From contig JANHCV010000001.1 in the NCBI GenBank assembly GCA_025594325.1, positions 3,596,001 through 3,660,000 of the forward strand: a DNA stretch of 64,000 bases. The letters run 5' to 3'. Origin of the DNA: Blastocladiella emersonii ATCC 22665 (lineage: Eukaryota > Blastocladiomycota > Blastocladiomycetes > Blastocladiales > Blastocladiaceae). How positions within the stretch are numbered: the stretch's first letter is position 1; each line of letters starts with the position of its first letter. Position numbers and translations under genes: made by a program. The notes beneath the pieces were generated by a model, which was not told the DNA's origin, searched no databases, and saw only the letters and a program-made list of their open reading frames with translations. Positions 1 to 12,608 of this stretch are shown one piece after another.

Positions 1-2
1 AC

Positions 3-905
3 CGCGCCGCCGCCGAGCTCAAGACGGGCGAGTACAAGGAGTGCATCGCCGACGCCGAAGCCGTGCGCCGCATCGTCGACTTCTACGGCGGGATCGCCGG
101 AAACGACGACGCCATCAACGACCCCGCGTCGCAGACCGCCGTCGCCTACGCCGACGTCGCCAAGTCGCTCCTCCGCCAGGCCGCCGCGCTCGAGGCCCTC
201 GAAAAGTACCAGGCCGCCAAGGACATGTACGCCGGCGTCCTCGCCCACGACGCGCGGAACAAGGTCGCCATGGAGGGCATGGCGCGCTGCTCCCGTGCCC
301 TCAACCCGTCGCCCGTCGCGCAGCAGAAGTCGGCCGCCGCGTCCCCGGCGCCCACGTCGCTGCTCGGACCCGAGCCCGCTGCCGCAACCGCGGCGCCGTC
401 GGTCGTGTCCATGTTCGACACCCTCGCTCCTCCCGCCGCCTCCACCGCGACCACCGCCCCGGCGGGCGTCGCGCTGAATCCGGACGGCCAGCCGGCAGCG
501 CCCGAGGCCAAGGAGATGTCGCACGCCGAGGTCGCGCAGTCGACGGCGGTGCAGGAGATGCGCGCCGCGGACCGCGCGGCCGAGGTCGAGGCGGACCGCG
601 CCTTCGCGCTCAAGGACCAGGTCGACGCGGCCATCGCGGCGTGGCGCACGGGCAAGGAGGGCAACCTGCGCGCGCTCCTCGCGTCGCTCGAGACGGTGCT
701 GTGGGCTGACCTCAAGTGGCAGAAGGTGACGCTCGCCGAGCTCATCACGCCCGCCCAGGTCAAGGTGCGCTACCTCAAGGCGATCGCCAAGCTGCACCCG
801 GACAAGCTCGCGACGACCGACGTCGAGCACAAGCTGATCGCCGCCGCCGTGTTCGTGTCGCTCAACGAGGCGTGGGACGCGTTCCGCGCTCAGAACGGCA
901 TGTGA
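3..905 (+). CDS. SWA2: Auxilin-like J-domain co-chaperone, C-terminal part (5' truncated)
   Basis: The frame is open from the left edge (codons start at base 3) to a TGA at 903-905, giving 300 residues of a longer protein. The first ~80 residues are helical and TPR-like, a central Ala/Pro/Thr-rich linker follows, and the last ~70 residues look like a J domain: an HPD tripeptide near residue 265 is followed by a helix containing SLNEAWDAF. TPR followed by a C-terminal J domain is the layout of yeast Swa2/auxilin, which recruits Hsp70 to uncoat clathrin vesicles. That role is inferred from architecture; the N-terminal clathrin-binding and UBA parts, if present, lie outside the window. Another TPR/J protein (DNAJC7-like) is possible but less likely, because there is only one TPR region and the J domain is terminal. 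Confidence 0.7.
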   Translation, partial: RAAAELKTGEYKECIADAEAVRRIVDFYGGIAGNDDAINDPASQTAVAYADVAKSLLRQAAALEALEKYQAAKDMYAGVLAHDARNKVAMEGMARCSRALNPSPVAQQKSAAASPAPTSLLGPEPAAATAAPSVVSMFDTLAPPAASTATTAPAGVALNPDGQPAAPEAKEMSHAEVAQSTAVQEMRAADRAAEVEADRAFALKDQVDAAIAAWRTGKEGNLRALLASLETVLWADLKWQKVTLAELITPAQVKVRYLKAIAKLHPDKLATTDVEHKLIAAAVFVSLNEAWDAFRAQNGM

Positions 906-1023
906 TGACGATGGATCGAGACGATAGTCGGATGGAGACTAAGAAACATATATGCGCAACACAATATAAACAAGCACAAAATCACATACACTACTACGGC
1001 GCGCCGCCGGGCCGGGCCAGGCC

Positions 1024-4000
1024 TCAGTGCGCGCGGACCGCCTGCAGGGGCTGCAGCACGTCGAACGAGCCGGTTCCGCCCTCGACGACCTTGCCGACGA
1101 CGATGCGGGCCGACGGCGAGTTGATGGCGTCGAAATCGCCGGCCATGGTCGCGGACGTGAGGAACCCGCACGTGGTCTCGTACGACATCTGGAGGAACGG
1201 CGACGGGTTGGAGCCCATGCCGATGCGGTTGAAGGGCTTGTAGCCGCCCTCGAACGTCATGTAGTCGGCGATGAGCGACAGGTGGCGCTTGTCGACCGAG
1301 ATGCCGTACACGTCGAAGACGCCGCCGATCTCGCGGATGATGGCGGCGCGCGCCGCCTCGACACCGTACACGCGCAGGATCGCCGCAATGTCGTTGGTGT
1401 AGATGGACGTCTCGTCGATCACGTCGGCGTGCTCCCACATGCCGTGGATGTTGACGCCCTCGGTCGCCACGCGCATCGCCGTGTCGTCGGCCGCCTCGTT
1501 CTGCGACGCAAAGCACCGGTCGATGCCCTCGAGCTCGTGCAGGATCGTCTTGTGCACCGCCTGCTCGGCGAGCTGCACCATCATGAGCTTCTTCCACTCG
1601 CCCGGCAGCGACAGCTCCACCTCGAACCACGCGCCGTCCTTGAGGTCAAACGACATGGCCGTCACGAACGACGTGGCCGCCATGGCCATGTTGGTCTTGG
1701 CCTTGTCCTCGGCCGACTCGGTCGCGGGGGCAGCCGACTCGTCGTCCTCGCTGTCCGAGTCCGAGTCCGAGTCGCGGTTGATCTGCTTGCGGATCTCGAC
1801 ATCCTCGTCGTCCTCCTCGTACGACGCGAGCTCCTTGCGGCGGCTCGAGTACTTGGACGCGGACGCGTCGCCGTCGCCGCCCTCGTCGTCCGAGTTGTCC
1901 TCGTCCTCGTCGTCGACGTTGGCCGCGTCGGCCTTGGCGGCGGCGCGCTTGGACTTGGGCGCGGGGGCCGCGTCCTCGTCGTCGCTGTCGGCGCCGGCGG
2001 CCTTGGCCGACTTGCGCGCCTTGGACTGGATGGTGATGAGGCTGTCGTTGACGGACGCGAGCGCGGCCTCCGAGTCCTTCTTGGTCATCTTCTTCATGTC
2101 CTTGAGGATGAGCGTCTCGAGGCGCTTGAGGAAGCCCGACTGGACCGCCGACCGCACGTCGCGGGCCGAGATGTGGTACACCTGGTTGTAGTCGGCCTCG
2201 GCGAACATCTCGAGCTTGATCTTGTACTTGCGGACGCGGGACGCGCCCTCGCGGACCAGGCGCTCGCGCACCTCGACGCCGCGCGTGATGGCGCCGAGCG
2301 TCAGCTTGGACAGCTGCTTGCAGAACAGGTCGCGCTTCTGCTCCGAGACGCCGTCGCGCAGCACCAGCGTCATGGTCGGCGTCTTGATCTTGGCAGACGC
2401 CGTCATGACGATCTCGCGCAGACGCGGGATACCGAGCGTCACGTTCTTGGCACCGAAACCGGCGAAGTGGAACGTGTTGAGCGTCATCTGCGTCGACGGC
2501 TCGCCAATCGACTGCGCGGCGAGGACACCGACCGCCTCTCCGGGATCGACGAGCGACTTGAGGTACTTGAGGCGCATCAGGGCCTGGAACGACTTGCCCT
2601 TGACCGTGTGGTTGAACCGCTTCTTGTCCTTCTTGAACAGGAGGTCGTCGGGGTTCTTCTCGAGGTACGCGTCGAGCGCGGACGCGAACTTGTCCGAGGT
2701 CGAGCCGAGGTTGCGGTACGGCGACAGCCGCGACAGGACCGTGTCCGAGGAGCCCTTCTTCTTGATGGACTTGGCGAGCTTGGCCGCGGCCTCCTCGTCG
2801 ACGCGCCCGACGAGCTCGTGCGGGCGGTACCGCGCCTGGAGGGCGACGTGGTTCTCGGCGCAGAACCGGAACGACGTGAGGTGCTTCTGCTTGGTCACGT
2901 CGAGGCCGTCCTCGCCGTAGAAGAACTGCATGATGGACCCGTCCGAGTCGCGCACCGTGCCGTCGTAGTGCACGCGCATGCCCTCGAGGTGCTTCATGAG
3001 GCAGCGCTGCAGGTAACCCGAGCGCGACGTCTTGACGGCCGTGTCGATGAGACCCTCGCGACCGGCCATGCAGTGGAAGTAGTACTCCTGCGGCTTGATG
3101 CCCGTGAGGAATCGGCCGGCGATGAAGCCACCGGCGCGCGCCGAGGGGTCGAAGGCGACAAACGACGGCAGCGACTTGCCCGACACCATGATGGGGACAC
3201 GGCGGCCCTCGAGCTCCTGCTGGCCGAGGCAGCACGAGATCTGCGACACGTTGACGTTGGAGCCCTTGGCACCGGACACGGTCATGAGCTGCATTCCGTT
3301 GTGCGGGAAGATGCGCACGAGGCCCTCGGGCAGACACTTGGAGATGATCGACGACGTGAGCCCGTTCATCTTGGACTTCATGGCCGAGTCGAGACCGGCG
3401 AGCTTCTCGTCCTCGCGCAGCACGCCCTCGAGCTGGTCCTTGAGCTCCTCGGCCGACGTGGCCTTGGTGTACTCGTGGGCGACCTCGCGGCCAAACTCCT
3501 TGCCGCCGTCGATCAGGTCGCGGCGCCACTTGTCGCCCTGGGGCGTGAGGAGCAGGTCGTCCATGCGGCACGAGAAGGCCGTCATCTGGACGTACTTGGA
3601 GAAGAGGCGCGACAGCGAGCCGAGGAGGTGGCCGGCGTACTCGGCGCCGTACGCCTCGTACACGGAGTGGACGAGACCGAAGGCCGAGGCACCGAACTGC
3701 GACTTGTCGAGGACACCGGTCATGAGCTCGCCCTCGCAGAAGATGACCGTGGCCTCCTCGGGACCGAGGTGGCCCCAGTACTTGGCGCCGACGCGCGCCT
3801 TGGACGTGAGGTTGAGCGGGGGCTGGCCGCGCGTCAGGTTGAGCAGCAGCGTCGACAGCACCTGCTTACCGGTCCACAGCGGCTTGGGCTTGCGCAGCGC
3901 GGGCGGGAGGAGCAGCACCTTGCCCTTGCGCATGGTTTCGGCGGGGAGCGAGCCCATGATGAGCTGGTGGTAGTCCTCGCGCGACAGGAACGTGTCGCGG

Positions 4001-6429
4001 GCCGTGAGGCGCACCGCCGTGATGACGTGGTCCTGGATGAGACCACGCAGCGGCGAGCCGTCCGTGGGCACGAGGTACTGGTTGTCCGTGTTGGCGATGG
4101 TGTAGGCCTCGGCGCGCGCCACCTCGTTCTGCGGGAAGTGCACGTTCATCTCGTCGCCGTCGAAGTCGGCGTTGTACGTGTTGCAGTTGGCGTAGTGCAT
4201 GCGGAGCGTCTTCTCGCCGGGCAGCACGCGCGCCTTGTGCGCCATGATCGAGGGCTTGTGGAGCGTGGGCTGGCGGTTGAGCAGCAGGATGTCGCCGTTG
4301 CGCAGGTGGCGGTACACCTTCTTGTTGGTGTGGGCCGCGTACGAGGGGGCGTTGGACCCGATGCTGGGCTGCGGCGTGAGGAGCTGCGCGGCGAGGGCGG
4401 CGCGCTGCTCGAGCGTCAGGTCGCTGAGCGACTGCAGCTGGCCGTCCTCGAGCTGGATGTGCGAGGCGCCGGGCCAGTTTTCGGGCCCGTTGATGACCGA
4501 CTGCATCATCCCGCGCACGTTGTGGCCGGTGACGGGCTCCGGGTACGTGAGCTTCTTGGCGAACACGGGCGGGATGCCGATCTCGGACGTCTCGATCCAC
4601 GGGTCGGGCGAGATGACGGAGCGCGCCGCGTAGTTGACACGCTTGCCCATCATGTGCTTGCGGAACAGACCCTCCTTCTTCTCGAGCAGCTGGCGGATGC
4701 CGGGCGCGGGCTCCTTGCCGCCCTTGCCGAGGTTCGGGTTCTTGGTGCTGTCGATGAGCCCGTTGGCGGCGAGCTGCATGGCGAGCCAGGCCTGGTTGAG
4801 CTGGACGAGGGTGCGCGAGCGCTCGGCGGCGCGGTCCTTGGCGGCGAGCGTGGTGGCGAGCGCGTGCGAGTAGTCGCGGATGAGCTGCGCCGACTTGAGC
4901 ACCTCGACGAGCGCCGCGTTCTGCGGGTGGTCGAAGGTCATGTCGCCCATGACGGCCGCGGGGCGGAACTTGGTCGGGGCGACGGGGAGCGCCTCGATGA
5001 AGAACTTGTTGGGCGACGTCATGGGGAGGTAGTCGCGGGCGGCCTTGGCCGACAGGTCGAGCACCGCGTCCTCGATGCGCGACAGGAACACGAAGTCGAG
5101 GAAGTGGGCCTCGTTGAACCACATGAGCTCGAGGATCGAGTAGGCCAGCGACGGGTTGACGTACTTGTCGGGGTTCGAGTTGGCAGCGGGCGCGGCGGTC
5201 TTGGCGGCGGCGGCGGCGGTGCGGCCCGACTTGGCCTGGTCGTCGCTGTCGACGTCCATGGACTCGGTCTCGGACTGCTCCTCCTCCTCGACCTCGGACT
5301 CCTCGTCCTCCCAGCTGCGGCCGGTGGCGGCGGCGCCAGCCGACTCGACGACCTTCTTGGGGTCGGCGGGGACGACCGTCTTGCCCTCCTTGATGGCGGC
5401 GACGCGCTCGCGGAGCTGCTGGCGCTTCTGGTGGACGAGGGCCTCGTTGAAGGACAGGCCCTTGGCCTCGTTGATGGCGGCGACGCGGCGGGCGGGCGGG
5501 GTGATGAAGACCTTGGCGGCGCCCTCGCGGCGGATGGCGACGGCGGGGGCGGTGCAGTGCGAGCAGTTGGGGACGGCCGTGATGCGGGCCATGATGTCGC
5601 GCTGCAGGGTGCGGCGGTAGTTGGCGGCGGCCGTGACCTTCTCGGGGGTCGGGGCCGTGGCGTTGGCGCGGGCGAGCGCGGCGTGCACGTACTGGCTGAC
5701 GCGGACCATGAGCTCCTGGTCCTTGAGCTTCTTGCCCGACGAGGCGCCGGCCTTCTTGCCCTTCTTGGCGGGCTTGGCGTCGTCGTCGTCGGATGCGTCG
5801 GCCTCGAGGCGGTTGTCCTCCATGGCCTCGTCGTCGTCGGACGAGTCGTCGTTGGCGCCGTCGAGGTACTTGGGCATGGGCATGTCGGGCTCGGGGCGCT
5901 GGCCCGTCACCTCCTCGAAGATGGAGCGCTCGACCGTGTCCTCGAGCCCCATGGCCTCGACGACCAGGCCGCGCGACAGGAGCAGCAGCTTGGCCTTGAA
6001 CGTGTGGATCACGACGGGGCTGAGGCGCAGCTTGAAGCAGTAGAAGCACGTCGCGCGCAGGTAGTTGAACATCTGGCCGAATAGCGTCGGGTTGTAGATG
6101 GGCAGGGGCAGGTCGACGTGGCCAAAGTGGCCGGGGCAGTCGAAGAAGCTGAGCGAGCAGGTCGCGCAGCTACACGGTGGGATTGTGGGGGGACCAGGGT
6201 CAGCGACCGGTCCGCGAGCACTCTCTCGAGAGGACGCAACGCACTAGCTGCCCTTGTCGAACGGGCCGAGCGCGGGGTCGTAGAGACCGCCGCGGGCGGG
6301 GTGGCCGTGGACATCGAAGACGGTCGGGTTGGTGATGGACTTGACCGAGATGGCGCGGATCTCCTCGGGCGAGTAGAACCCGAAGGACACGCTGTCCAGC
6401 TGGCGGCCGACGGGCTTGGCAATGTTCAT
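1024..6429 (-). CDS. RPA1: DNA-directed RNA polymerase I largest subunit
   Basis: Two exons (6429-6245 and 6169-1024; intron 6244-6170, GTGCGT...GTGTAG) encode about 1,776 residues, close to yeast Rpa190 (1,664) and human RPA1 (1,720). The start is MNIAKPVGRQ, typical of the clamp. The N-terminal zinc site is rebuilt exactly across the splice (CATC, then CPGHFGH, residues 63-76), which validates the intron. The catalytic metal-A motif NADFDGDEMNVHFPQ lies near residue 728. The long acidic Ser/Asp/Glu stretch in the jaw region is a known Pol I feature. The C-terminus ends GTGSFDVLQPLQAVRAH, as in other Pol I subunits rather than Pol II (no CTD heptads). It makes pre-rRNA in the nucleolus. It is transcribed divergently from the mitochondrial uS13 gene across a 549 bp gap. 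Confidence 0.97.
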
Positions 6430-6978
6430 GGTGACGGCGCGGTGCGGTCAACACGAGCAGTGCGCGGCGGCGAGATCGGGGCGGACTGTCGCCGATGGAA
6501 GGCGGCCGGCCAGTTGCGGTGCTGGCGGGCGGCCGATGGGGAGAGTCGGTCTCGAGCGATGGGCGGCGACGCGCGACGGAGGGCGCGAGGGCAGCTCTCG
6601 AGGGGTGGGTCGGAGGTGCAGCTGCGCCACTGTGCGACGCGAACGGCAACAGGGATCGGCGGGGGCGGACTGCGGGACTGGATTGCGACGACGAGGGCCG
6701 CGGCCGCGCGGGGCGCGAGGACGGAGGGGTGGAAATGTGTTGCGTCCCCGCCAACGTGGGCCCCACATGACCTGTTGCGATGCTTACAGCCAGCTCACGT
6801 GCGCCGCCTCGAATACGCAAATCCTCTGCGCAGTTTGGCGCGTGCCCTGCAAGGATCATACAACCGGCTTTCTGCAACGTATCAACCCGCACGCGCGACG
6901 AAACTTGCCGCAACGCGCTCCGTGGGCCCTTCTATATCGCCTCACCCGCCAACGACCGACCACCGACCACCGACCACC
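6430..6978. promoter_or_regulatory. Divergent promoter region between RPA1 and mitochondrial uS13
   Basis: This 549 bp gap separates two start codons pointing away from each other and must hold both promoters. A TATA-like TCTATATCG sits about 45 bp before the uS13m ATG, and the start codon context is ACCACCATG. No other gene is apparent. Confidence 0.5.
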
Positions 6979-7502
6979 ATGCTGCACCTGCTCGGCGTCA
7001 ACCTGCCCGACAAGAAGAAGGTCCCCGTGGCGCTGTCCTACTTCTACGGCATCGGGCGCCCGCTCGGCGAGAAGATCTGCCACCAGCTGTCGATCCACCC
7101 CGAGTGCAAGCTGCAGGAGCTGACCGACGCGCAGATCAACCAGCTCGGCGAGCTGCTCAACAAGATGACGATTGAGGGCGACCTCAAGCGCGAGATCAAG
7201 AACCGCGTCCTGCACCACCGCCAGATCGGCACCGTCACCGGCCGCAAGTTCGAGCTCGGACTCCCCGTGCGCGGCCAGCGCACCCGCACCAACGCCGAGA
7301 CCGCCAGCAAGCTCAACCGCCGCTGGCTCGCCAAGGACTACTCGACGTGCGTTCGCTCTCGGTCTGTTGCGTCGTTGCCGTCACGCTAACCCTCTCGCTC
7401 GCTCCCGCTAGCATGGCCGTCCGCCCCGCCCTCGAGCCAACGCTGACCCAGCGCCTGATGCCCGCTGCCATGCGCGCGCTCAACTGGTTCAAGCGCATCT
7501 AG
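6979..7502 (+). CDS. SWS2: Mitochondrial small-subunit ribosomal protein uS13m
   Basis: Two exons (6979-7346 and 7412-7502; intron GTGCGT...GCTAG) encode 152 residues. The protein starts MLHLLGVNLPDKKKV and contains FYGIGRPLGEKIC, the internal rRNA-binding GLPVRGQRTRTNA motif and a basic C-terminus. The GLPVRGQRTRTN signature and total length are those of the bacterial/mitochondrial S13 type; cytosolic RPS18 differs in both. It should act in the head of the mitochondrial 28S subunit at the bridge to the large subunit, although no clear cleavable targeting peptide is visible. The short second exon adds the last 30 residues, ending ALNWFKRI. The next gene, RAD26, converges on it 89 bp downstream. 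Confidence 0.9.
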
Positions 7503-7591
7503 ACGACCACCAACAACGCCATGTATTTTTCTCTGTTCCCTCCCTACCCGTACCAATCAGTAGCACCCCTGATCTTTGTTACACTGACGGC

Positions 7592-10500
7592 TCACATGAA
7601 GTCGGGCTTGAGCCGCCACCACCCGGCCCCGTTGCGCTTCTCGAACCGCGCGATCCCCGACAGCAGCTTGCGGAACACGACCACGTCCTCGGACGTGAGC
7701 TTGAGCCGAAACCGCCGCACAATGTCGGCGCTCGTCGCTGCCCCGCCCAGGCTCGCCAGGTGGTCGCGCATGTCGAACAGCAGGTCCTCTTGGTTGACCG
7801 CGTCGAGCCGCACCGGCGGGCCAGCGGACGCCGCGGCGGCGGGGGAGGTGCTCGCCGTTGCCGGCGCGGATGAGCTGCCACTCGGCGTCGCCGGCCGCGC
7901 ACCACGGAGTCCGGCGAGAAGACCCGCCGAGCTTGCCGCGCCACTGCTGCTGGGTCCAGTCGCCGCCGCACCGCGCGCAGCTGCTGCACCCACGCGCCGG
8001 CCTGCGATCGTCGGTCCCGCCGCCGCCGCTCGCTGCCCCGGCCGCGCAACACCCGTATCGCCGGACCGGCCGGTCCACGTCGGCACGCTGACATCGATCC
8101 CGCGTCGCGTGGCGCGGGACGCCTTGAGCGCCGCGATGGCCGCGTCGGCGACGCGCTGGGCCTCCTGCTCGACGATGATGAACTCGGGCCGCGTCGCCGA
8201 CATGGCCGCGTCGTGCTGGATCGCCGTCTCGACGCCCGTCGAGCCCATGAGCGACGCGAGAATGTGCGTCTCGCTGCTGGCGGCCGCCGACTCGGCACCG
8301 CCGCCGCCGTTGGCCTCGGAACCCGCGGCCGCGGCCGCGGTGGTGGCACCGTTCTCACCCTCGCCGATGCGCAGCGGCTCGAGCCGCGCGACGCCCTCGA
8401 TCTCGCGCACGAGCTCCTCGTCGGCCTTGGTCTCGGGCTGCTGCGCGGCGCGGCCCTCGGCCGCGAGCTTGGCCGTCTCGCGGCTCGGGCCCTCGTGCTC
8501 GGGCGCCAGCGTGAACAGGTCGCGCAGGTCGTGCAGGCGGAAGTACCGCCGCTGCTTCGGGTCCGAGAGGACCTTGGCCGATAGGTGAGTTTTCTACATT
8601 CGGTTCGCTTCGTTAGTCGTGATCTGCGTACAGCACAGGAAGCAGCCACGGACAAAGATTTGGCGATGGTAAATCTTCTCCTCGAGCGAGCCCGTCGTCA
8701 TGAGCCGGTAGATCGTCACATGCCGCGTCTGTCCGAGTCGCCACGCGCGGTTCATGGCCTGCAGGTCGCTACACGGGGAGGCGCGCGCATCGAGGTCAGT
8801 CAGTTCCGCGAGCTCGCCGCTCCGATATCCCGGCAACGCACGTCGTCGGGTTCCAGTCGGGGTCGTAGATGATGATACGGTTGGCGCCCGTGAGATTGAC
8901 GCCGAGCCCGCCGACCTTGGTCGTGAGCAGGAACAGGAACAGGTCGGGCGTGTTGTTGAACTCGTCGACGAGGGCGGCGCGCGCCTTGACGGGGGTGTTG
9001 CCGTCCATGCGGCGGTACTCGTACCCGATCTCGCGGACGACGTGCTCGATGATGTCGAGCATCTGGCGCGTCTGCGAGAACAGGAGCACCTTGTGGCCGA
9101 GCGCGCTCCAGCTGCGCAGTAGCTCGCGGACGACGACGAGCTTGCCCGACTCATCGACGGTGAGCGGGTGCGACGACGACAGGAGCCGCGGGTGGTTGCA
9201 CACCTGTACGGTTCGGGGCGTCAGGTCCAGCTCCCGAAAAAGCGGCGGAAGGAAGGGAAGGAAAGGAAAAGGGAGGGAAAGAGGAAGACGCGTATACCTT
9301 GCGCAGGGCGTCGATGCCGTAGAGCGAGTTGCGCTTGCCCTCGAGGATCTGGCCGGCCTCCTTGGACTCGAGGAACTGCTTGTACAGGGCGCGCTGCGAC
9401 GGCGACAGCTTGCAGAACAGGACCTGCTCCGACTTGGTCGGCAGGTCCTGCGCGACGTCGGCCTTCATGCGCCGCAGCATGTACGGCTGGATCAGGTCGC
9501 GCAGCACGCACGCGCACTTGTACGCGGTCTGCACCTGCACGTTGGACGCGTTGGCGTACCCGCCGATGTTGATCGGGACCGCGAACTCGCTCTGGAACAC
9601 GGGCAGCGTGCCGAGGCGGCCCGGGTACACAAAATCGAACAGCGACCACAGCTCGGCGAGGTTGTTCTGGATCGGCGTGCCGCTGAGGATGATGCGGTGC
9701 GGCGTGCGGAGCTGCTTGCACACGATGGTGATCTCGGCGTCCGGGTTGCGGATCTGGTGGCCCTCGTCGAGCACTACGTAGCCCCACTCGACGGGGAGCA
9801 GGTCGGCCGAGAAGTGCCGGATCCCCGCGTACGTCGTCACGAGAACGTGCCCGTCGCGCACCACGCGCTGGACCAGGTCCCGCACCCACGGCACGCTCTT
9901 GCGCTTCTGCACCTTGCCCTCGTCGTACTGCGCGACGACCGCGCGCGCGTCGGCCTCCTCGTCGCGGTCGCCCGGGAGCACGCCGGCGAACTTAGCGAAC
10001 GGGTCGTCGGCCGCGCCCTCGTCGTCCTCCTCCTCGCTGTCGACGCTGATGTCCTCGTCGTCGTCGTCAGCCGCGCGCCGTCTGCGCTTGTGCTTCTTGC
10101 TCGCGACCGCCGCCGCCGCCGCCTCCTTGCGCCCGCGGACCCCGGCGCCGCTGCTGTGGAGCACGACGACGCGCATGGGTGCGAACCACTGGTGGAACTC
10201 CTTGACCCACTGCTGGAGGACGGTCGCGGGGCACACGATGAGCGATGGCCGGCGCATCTGGCCCGAGTAGACGAGCGACGCGAGGAACGAGACGGTCTGG
10301 GTGGTCTTGCCGAGCCCCATCTCGTCGCCGATGATCCCGCCGACGCGCTGCGTGTGTAGCTCCCACAGCCACCGCAGGCACGTCACCTGGTACTGGAACA
10401 GGTGCGGGTGGATCGCGCCCGGCACTGCAAACTCCTTGGTGATGGCGAGGTCGGGCGCGCTGCCGGGGAGGTGGATCTCGGCCGCCGCGTCGAACGTGTC

Positions 10501-11854
10501 CGACGCGGAAGCCGACTCGCCCGTCCGCTCGCGGTAGTTGCGCTTCGCCCACCGCCGCAGACGACGCTGGTAGTGCTCCTCGAGCCCGTCGTCGGTCACC
10601 TCGCTGTAGTGCGTCTGCGGCGCCAGGGGCTCGGCGCCGTCGGCGGGCGCCTCGCGGCGGGACGTGCGCGCGCGGGTGGGCTTGGACTTGGACTTGGACC
10701 GGGCACGACTGCGCCGCGGGCGGTCCTCGTCGTCGAGCGCAAAGTCGCTGTCGCTCTCGGCCGCGTCGAGTCCCTCGTCGTCGTCGCCGTCAGACTCGAC
10801 GCGGTCCGGGTCAAACTCGCTCGCGTCCGAGTCCACGGCGGCCGCGTCCTCCTCGTCGCTGCTCGCGTCCGACACGATGAATCCGTCGTCATCATCATCT
10901 TGTCGGCGGGAAGCACGTTGCCGCGGCGGCCGAGGCGGCGGCGACGAGGGTGCGGCGTTTCGTTCGCGCTCGGCGCGGGATACGAGGCGACGGCGTTTGG
11001 CTGGTTTACTCGCGGCGGCGGCGTCGCTGCTGCTGCTACCGGCCTCGATATCGACCTCCTCGTCGTCCTCCTCGTCACCGTCCGAGTAGTCGACAAAGTC
11101 GCGCTTGAGCGTGGCGACGTTGGTGCGGCCGGCGGCGACGGCCTGGCGCACCTGGTCGTCGGACGCGAACGGGGTGATTTTGCCCTCGCGAATGAGGCGC
11201 GCGCGCTCGGCGAGAGGGTCGGGCGACGTGTCGCGGCGGCGTTCCGGCCGATGGGGTTGCGGGCGCGATGAAGAGGAGGACGAGGCAGTGGCGGCGGCGT
11301 CGCGCGCCTGCATGCGCTCCTTGACGGCCTCTTCCTCCTCGAGGAGCACCTGGATCTCGTCGCTCTACACGACGCGGGTCACCGGTAAGCGACCGAGTCG
11401 CATTGAAAACACGCGCGAGCGAGTAGGCGAGCATACCAGTGTGCGCATCTGGCGGCGCAGCGTGCTCCGTTTCGACGTCGGCGCGGCCTCGACGCGGTCC
11501 TCGAGCGTGCTCAGTTTCGCGTATGCAGTGCTACGCGAACGCAACACGCGTTAGCGGAACGCCCTCCCCCGCTCTCAATCGGACCTCATACTTGATCTTC
11601 TTCTGCACGGCGGCCAGCCGGCGAGCGTCATCCTCGCGGTCGTGTTCTGCCATCTGGCGTTCGACCTGGTCAACAATCGACCGCTCGAGGGCGTCGGCTG
11701 ACGCGACACCGACGCCGCCGAGGTGGCCCTGCAGCGCGGCGAGGTCGTCGTCGGGCACGCCGTGCGCCACCACGCCCGCAGCGGTGCTTGCGATGCCCGC
11801 GAGGAGCGACCGCGACGAAGACGACGATGACGATGCAGCAGGTGGCTCAGACAT
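7592..11854 (-). CDS. RAD26: SNF2-family transcription-coupled repair ATPase (Rad26/CSB/ERCC6)
   Basis: Six exons (11854-11592, 11530-11437, 11364-9298, 9203-8842, 8768-8654, 8593-7592) splice in frame to about 1,300 residues. The N-terminus is a short coiled region, followed by an acidic Ser/Asp-rich block. The ATPase has motif I DEMGLGKT near residue 465, motif II DEGH near 650, and the C-terminal helicase lobe with RMDGNTP and [18 protein letters not shown] followed by SDPKQRRYF is specific to the CSB/Rad26 group. The C-terminal ~70 residues form a predicted winged-helix-like module, as in Rad26. The family remodels stalled RNA polymerase II and starts transcription-coupled nucleotide excision repair in the nucleus. 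Intron 1 uses GTATGAG, intron 5 GTCCGT; all junctions keep frame. Confidence 0.92.
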
Positions 11855-12076
11855 GGTCGTCGGTGTGGGAGAGATTCATGGATGCGAGAGTGGAGTGCGA
11901 TCATGTCGCTCGATGCCGCTTCGGCTTCGACTCGATCGGGGCTCACTCAGCCACTCTCGTCAGCGTCACGCCGTGGCGCATCGCGTCCCTTCGCACGCTC
12001 TGTGTGGTTGATGGGAGAAGCGTTGATACATGAATGATACACACGACGAGACACGACACGACAGCCCACCCACGCC

Positions 12077-12608
12077 TCACTGCTTCTTCTTGCTCTTCTT
12101 GACGGGCGAGGTCGCCGTCATGACCTTGGCCCTGTGCTGCCGCGCGGGCAGCAGCCGCTCGACGTCGGGCGAGTCGTCGTCCACGTCGACAACCTCGTTG
12201 TTCTCCTTGTCGCCGCCGTCCGCGTACTCGTGCGGGTGGTCGAGCTTCTTGCCCTTGGCCGACGCGGCCGTGGCGGCGGCAGTTCCCTCCAAGGCCTCCG
12301 CGGCCTTCGGGTTGAGCGGCGAGAAGCGCCACTAGACCGCACGCGAAGAGTGTCAGTCTCGGCGCCATCACCCGCATTTCGCTGAGGAGGTGGAGCGTAC
12401 GTTGTAGGCGGCCGTGCGGAAGGCGTCCTTGTGGTTCATGGACGGCGACTCGACCTTGACGCGCTACACGGCGCGGTGGGCGGGCATGGTGTCAGCGGCC
12501 GTGGTCTCAGCGCACGCGCACGAGACGGAGACGACGTACGCGCAGCTCCTTGGACATGTACACGTTGTACGGCGACAGTTTGCGCGGGGACTTGTACGCC
12601 TTGGGCAT
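12077..12608 (-). CDS. YABBY-like HMG-box protein
   Basis: Three exons (12608-12540, 12463-12401, 12331-12077) encode 128 residues. The N-terminal ~50 residues read MPKAYKSPRKLSPYNVYMSK, then RVKVESPSMNHKDAFRTAAY and NWRFSP, matching the YABBY/HMG fold (SPYN..M...L...K...P...HKEAF..AA.NW). The rest is a charged, low-complexity tail rich in Asp, Glu and Lys ending KKSKKKQ. Fungal members are small nuclear DNA-binding proteins of poorly known role, so architectural DNA binding is inferred. Introns are GTACGT...GTGTAG and GTACGC...TCTAG. Only 222 bp separate its stop from the RAD26 start codon on the same strand. Confidence 0.78.

Noticed and set aside
1027-6084. A 1,685-codon open frame on the plus strand opposite RPA1
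   Set aside because: It is antisense to a certain gene; its Arg/Leu/Val/Gly/Asp-rich translation is what GC-rich codon bias produces on the opposite strand.
6979-7502. Cytosolic RPS18 as identity of the S13-family gene
   Set aside because: Length (152) and the GLPVRGQRTRTN motif are of the bacterial/mitochondrial type.
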